Source of the DNA: Streptomyces sp. DI166
GTDB lineage: Bacteria; Actinomycetota; Actinomycetes; Streptomycetales; Streptomycetaceae
Direction of reading: 5' to 3'
Length of the DNA stretch: 40,687 bases
Assembly (NCBI RefSeq): GCF_900091315.1
Contig: NZ_FLSP01000080.1
Coordinates: 1 to 40,687, forward strand
The translations under genes and the position numbers were made by a program. Position 1 is the first letter of the stretch. Each line of letters starts with the position of its first letter. The notes under the pieces are model-generated. The model had not been told where the DNA came from. It searched no databases and was given only the letters and a program-made list of their open reading frames with translations. Shown here piece by piece: positions 39,307-40,687 of the stretch.

Positions 39307-40687
39307 GTGACACAGAACGTGACCTCCGCCCCGCTCATCGGCCGCACGCAGGAACTCGACCGGCTCCTGGGCGTGCTGGAGCGGGCGAGGGCCGGTGAGG
39401 CACGGGCCGTACTGGTCGCGGGGGACGCCGGTGTCGGCAAGACCCGGATGCTGGACGAGGTCTCCGCGCGGGCCGCACGCGACGGGATGACCGTGCTCAC
39501 CGGGCACTGTGTCGACCTGGGCGACGTCGGTCTGCCGTACCTGCCGTTCACCGAGGTGCTCGGGGTGCTGGCCGGTGACCCGCGGTTCGCGCCGGTACTG
39601 GCGGCACATCCGGTGGTCGAGCGGATGCTGGGCGGCGCCGCGGACACCGCCCGCGACTCCCGGCTGCGGCTGTTCGAGGGCATGGCCGCGCTGCTGACGG
39701 ACCTCGCGGACGCGGCCCCGCTGCTGCTGGTCCTGGAGGACCTGCACTGGGCCGACCAGTCCTCCCGGGACCTGCTGCGGTTCCTGCTCAGCCGGGGCGT
39801 GCTGCACCGGCCGTCCGGCGGGGTCGCGGTCCTGGCCTCCTACCGCGCCGACGACCTGCACCGCCGCCACCCCCTGCGCCCTCTGCTGGCGGAACTGGTC
39901 CGGCTGCCCGCCGTGGAGCGCCTGGAGCTGCGGCCGCTGGCCGACGCCGAGGTCGCCCAGCTCGTACGGGCCCTGGAGGAACGGCCGCTGCCGGACACCA
40001 CGGTCCGGCGGATCGTCGAGCGCGCCGAGGGCAACGCCTTCTACGCCGAGGAACTCCTCGCCGCCACCGACGCCGAGGCCGGCGGGGTGCCCAGCGGGCT
40101 CGCCGACGTCCTGCTGATCCGCTTCGAGCAACTGTCCGACACCGCCCAGCAGGTGCTGCGCACCGCCGCGGTCGCCGGACGCCGGGTCGAGCACGACCTG
40201 CTGCGGGAGACGGTCGGCATCCCCGCGGACGAGCTGGAGTCGGCGCTGCGCGAGGCGGTGGGCCGCCAACTGCTGGTCCCCGGCGACGGAGACACCTACG
40301 CCTTCCGGCACGCCCTGGCCCGCGAGGCGGTCTACGCCGATCTGCTGCCCGGCGAACGGTCCCGGCTGCACGGCGCGTTCGCCCGGCTGCTCGCCGCCCG
40401 GCCCCGGCGCGCCGAGACCGCCGCCGAGCGCGCCCACCACTACCGCGAGAGCCACGACCCGGCCGAGGCGCTCGCCGCCTCCCTGGAGGCCGCCGACCAC
40501 GCCGCCCGGGTCGGCGCCCCCGCCGAGGAGCTGCGGCACCTGGAGACCGCCCTGGACCTGTGGCCGTCGGTGGATCCGTCCGCACGCCCGTCGGGCGAGG
40601 GCGTGGACCGGGTGGCGCTGACCCTGCGCGCCTCCTCGGCGGCGGCGCACGCCGGGGCGGCGCACCGGGCGGTCGCCCTGACCCGGT
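39307..40687 (+). CDS. Large AAA ATPase transcriptional regulator, probably LuxR (LAL) type, 3' end missing
   Basis: The frame is open from GTG 39307 to the window edge, about 460 residues. The N-terminus SAPLIGRTQELDRLLGVLER is the typical beginning of LAL regulators. Walker A is GDAGVGKT (39-46), and Walker B is LLLVLEDLHWAD (from residue 139). Further on are GNAFYAEELL (near residue 240), a winged-helix-like part (QQVLRTAAVAGRRVEHDLL) and TPR-like helices. The C-terminal LuxR helix-turn-helix, if present, is outside. No ribosome site is seen upstream. Such proteins usually activate carbon-use or secondary metabolism genes on binding an inducer; the target is unknown. Confidence 0.85.
   Translation, partial: MTQNVTSAPLIGRTQELDRLLGVLERARAGEARAVLVAGDAGVGKTRMLDEVSARAARDGMTVLTGHCVDLGDVGLPYLPFTEVLGVLAGDPRFAPVLAAHPVVERMLGGAADTARDSRLRLFEGMAALLTDLADAAPLLLVLEDLHWADQSSRDLLRFLLSRGVLHRPSGGVAVLASYRADDLHRRHPLRPLLAELVRLPAVERLELRPLADAEVAQLVRALEERPLPDTTVRRIVERAEGNAFYAEELLAATDAEAGGVPSGLADVLLIRFEQLSDTAQQVLRTAAVAGRRVEHDLLRETVGIPADELESALREAVGRQLLVPGDGDTYAFRHALAREAVYADLLPGERSRLHGAFARLLAARPRRAETAAERAHHYRESHDPAEALAASLEAADHAARVGAPAEELRHLETALDLWPSVDPSARPSGEGVDRVALTLRASSAAAHAGAAHRAVALTR

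Overview
The window is very GC-rich (third codon positions almost all G or C), gene-dense, and carries WhiB-like, ANTAR, RsbW-type and ECF41 regulators, a GlgE-pathway gene set and a DUF6480 protein. Together these point to an actinobacterial chromosome, almost certainly Streptomyces or a close relative. I see no transposase, integrase, phage gene, CRISPR array, tRNA or rRNA. About 42 protein-coding genes are supported. The first (treS) and the last (a LuxR/AAA-type regulator) are cut by the window edges. No gene-free stretch exceeds 300 bases.

Layout. 1-4217: treS (3' end), mak and glgB, the trehalose-to-glycogen (GlgE) route. 4324-12058: a carboxylate-amine ligase, a small DUF6480 membrane protein, an acyl-CoA ligase, an RsbW-like ATPase, a type II NADH dehydrogenase and a FUSC membrane protein. 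12101-14775 (minus strand): a hypothetical protein, a DUF1206 membrane protein, an ANTAR-GAF regulator and a second RsbW-like ATPase. 14919-17393: a small hypothetical protein, an Orn/Lys/Arg-decarboxylase-like PLP enzyme, a two-hairpin RNA that looks like 6C RNA, and a single-domain cyclic-nucleotide-binding protein. 17404-23266: an MFS exporter, a divergent LysE/LysR pair, an AHL-lactonase-like hydrolase, and a TetR regulator divergent from a saccharopine-dehydrogenase-like enzyme. 23401-26924: a WhiB-like protein converging on an operon of L,D-transpeptidase lipoprotein, response regulator and sensor kinase. 26984-31257: a DUF488 protein, a TetR/FAD-dehydrogenase operon, an AlkB-like dioxygenase and a metallo-beta-lactamase-fold hydrolase. 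31305-35529: DUF4032, a tandem universal stress protein, a glyoxalase-fold protein, an ECF41 sigma factor and its probable target NAD(P)-binding oxidoreductase. 35768-40687: an operon of a REC-thioredoxin-reductase-like fusion, a cNMP-domain histidine kinase and a UBP zinc finger, followed by a large AAA/LuxR-type regulator.

The most interesting parts are four. The first is the 35768-39268 operon, a soluble signalling set joining a flavoprotein without the thioredoxin-reductase cysteines, a kinase and a UBP zinc finger. The second is the ECF41 sigma factor with a matching TGTCACA promoter element in front of the oxidoreductase. The third is the 6C-like RNA at 16741-16820. The fourth is a set of three short tandem duplications sitting exactly at gene ends (27305-27432, 34699-34743, 37432-37467). 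All product names rest on motif and family recognition by eye. No database search was run.
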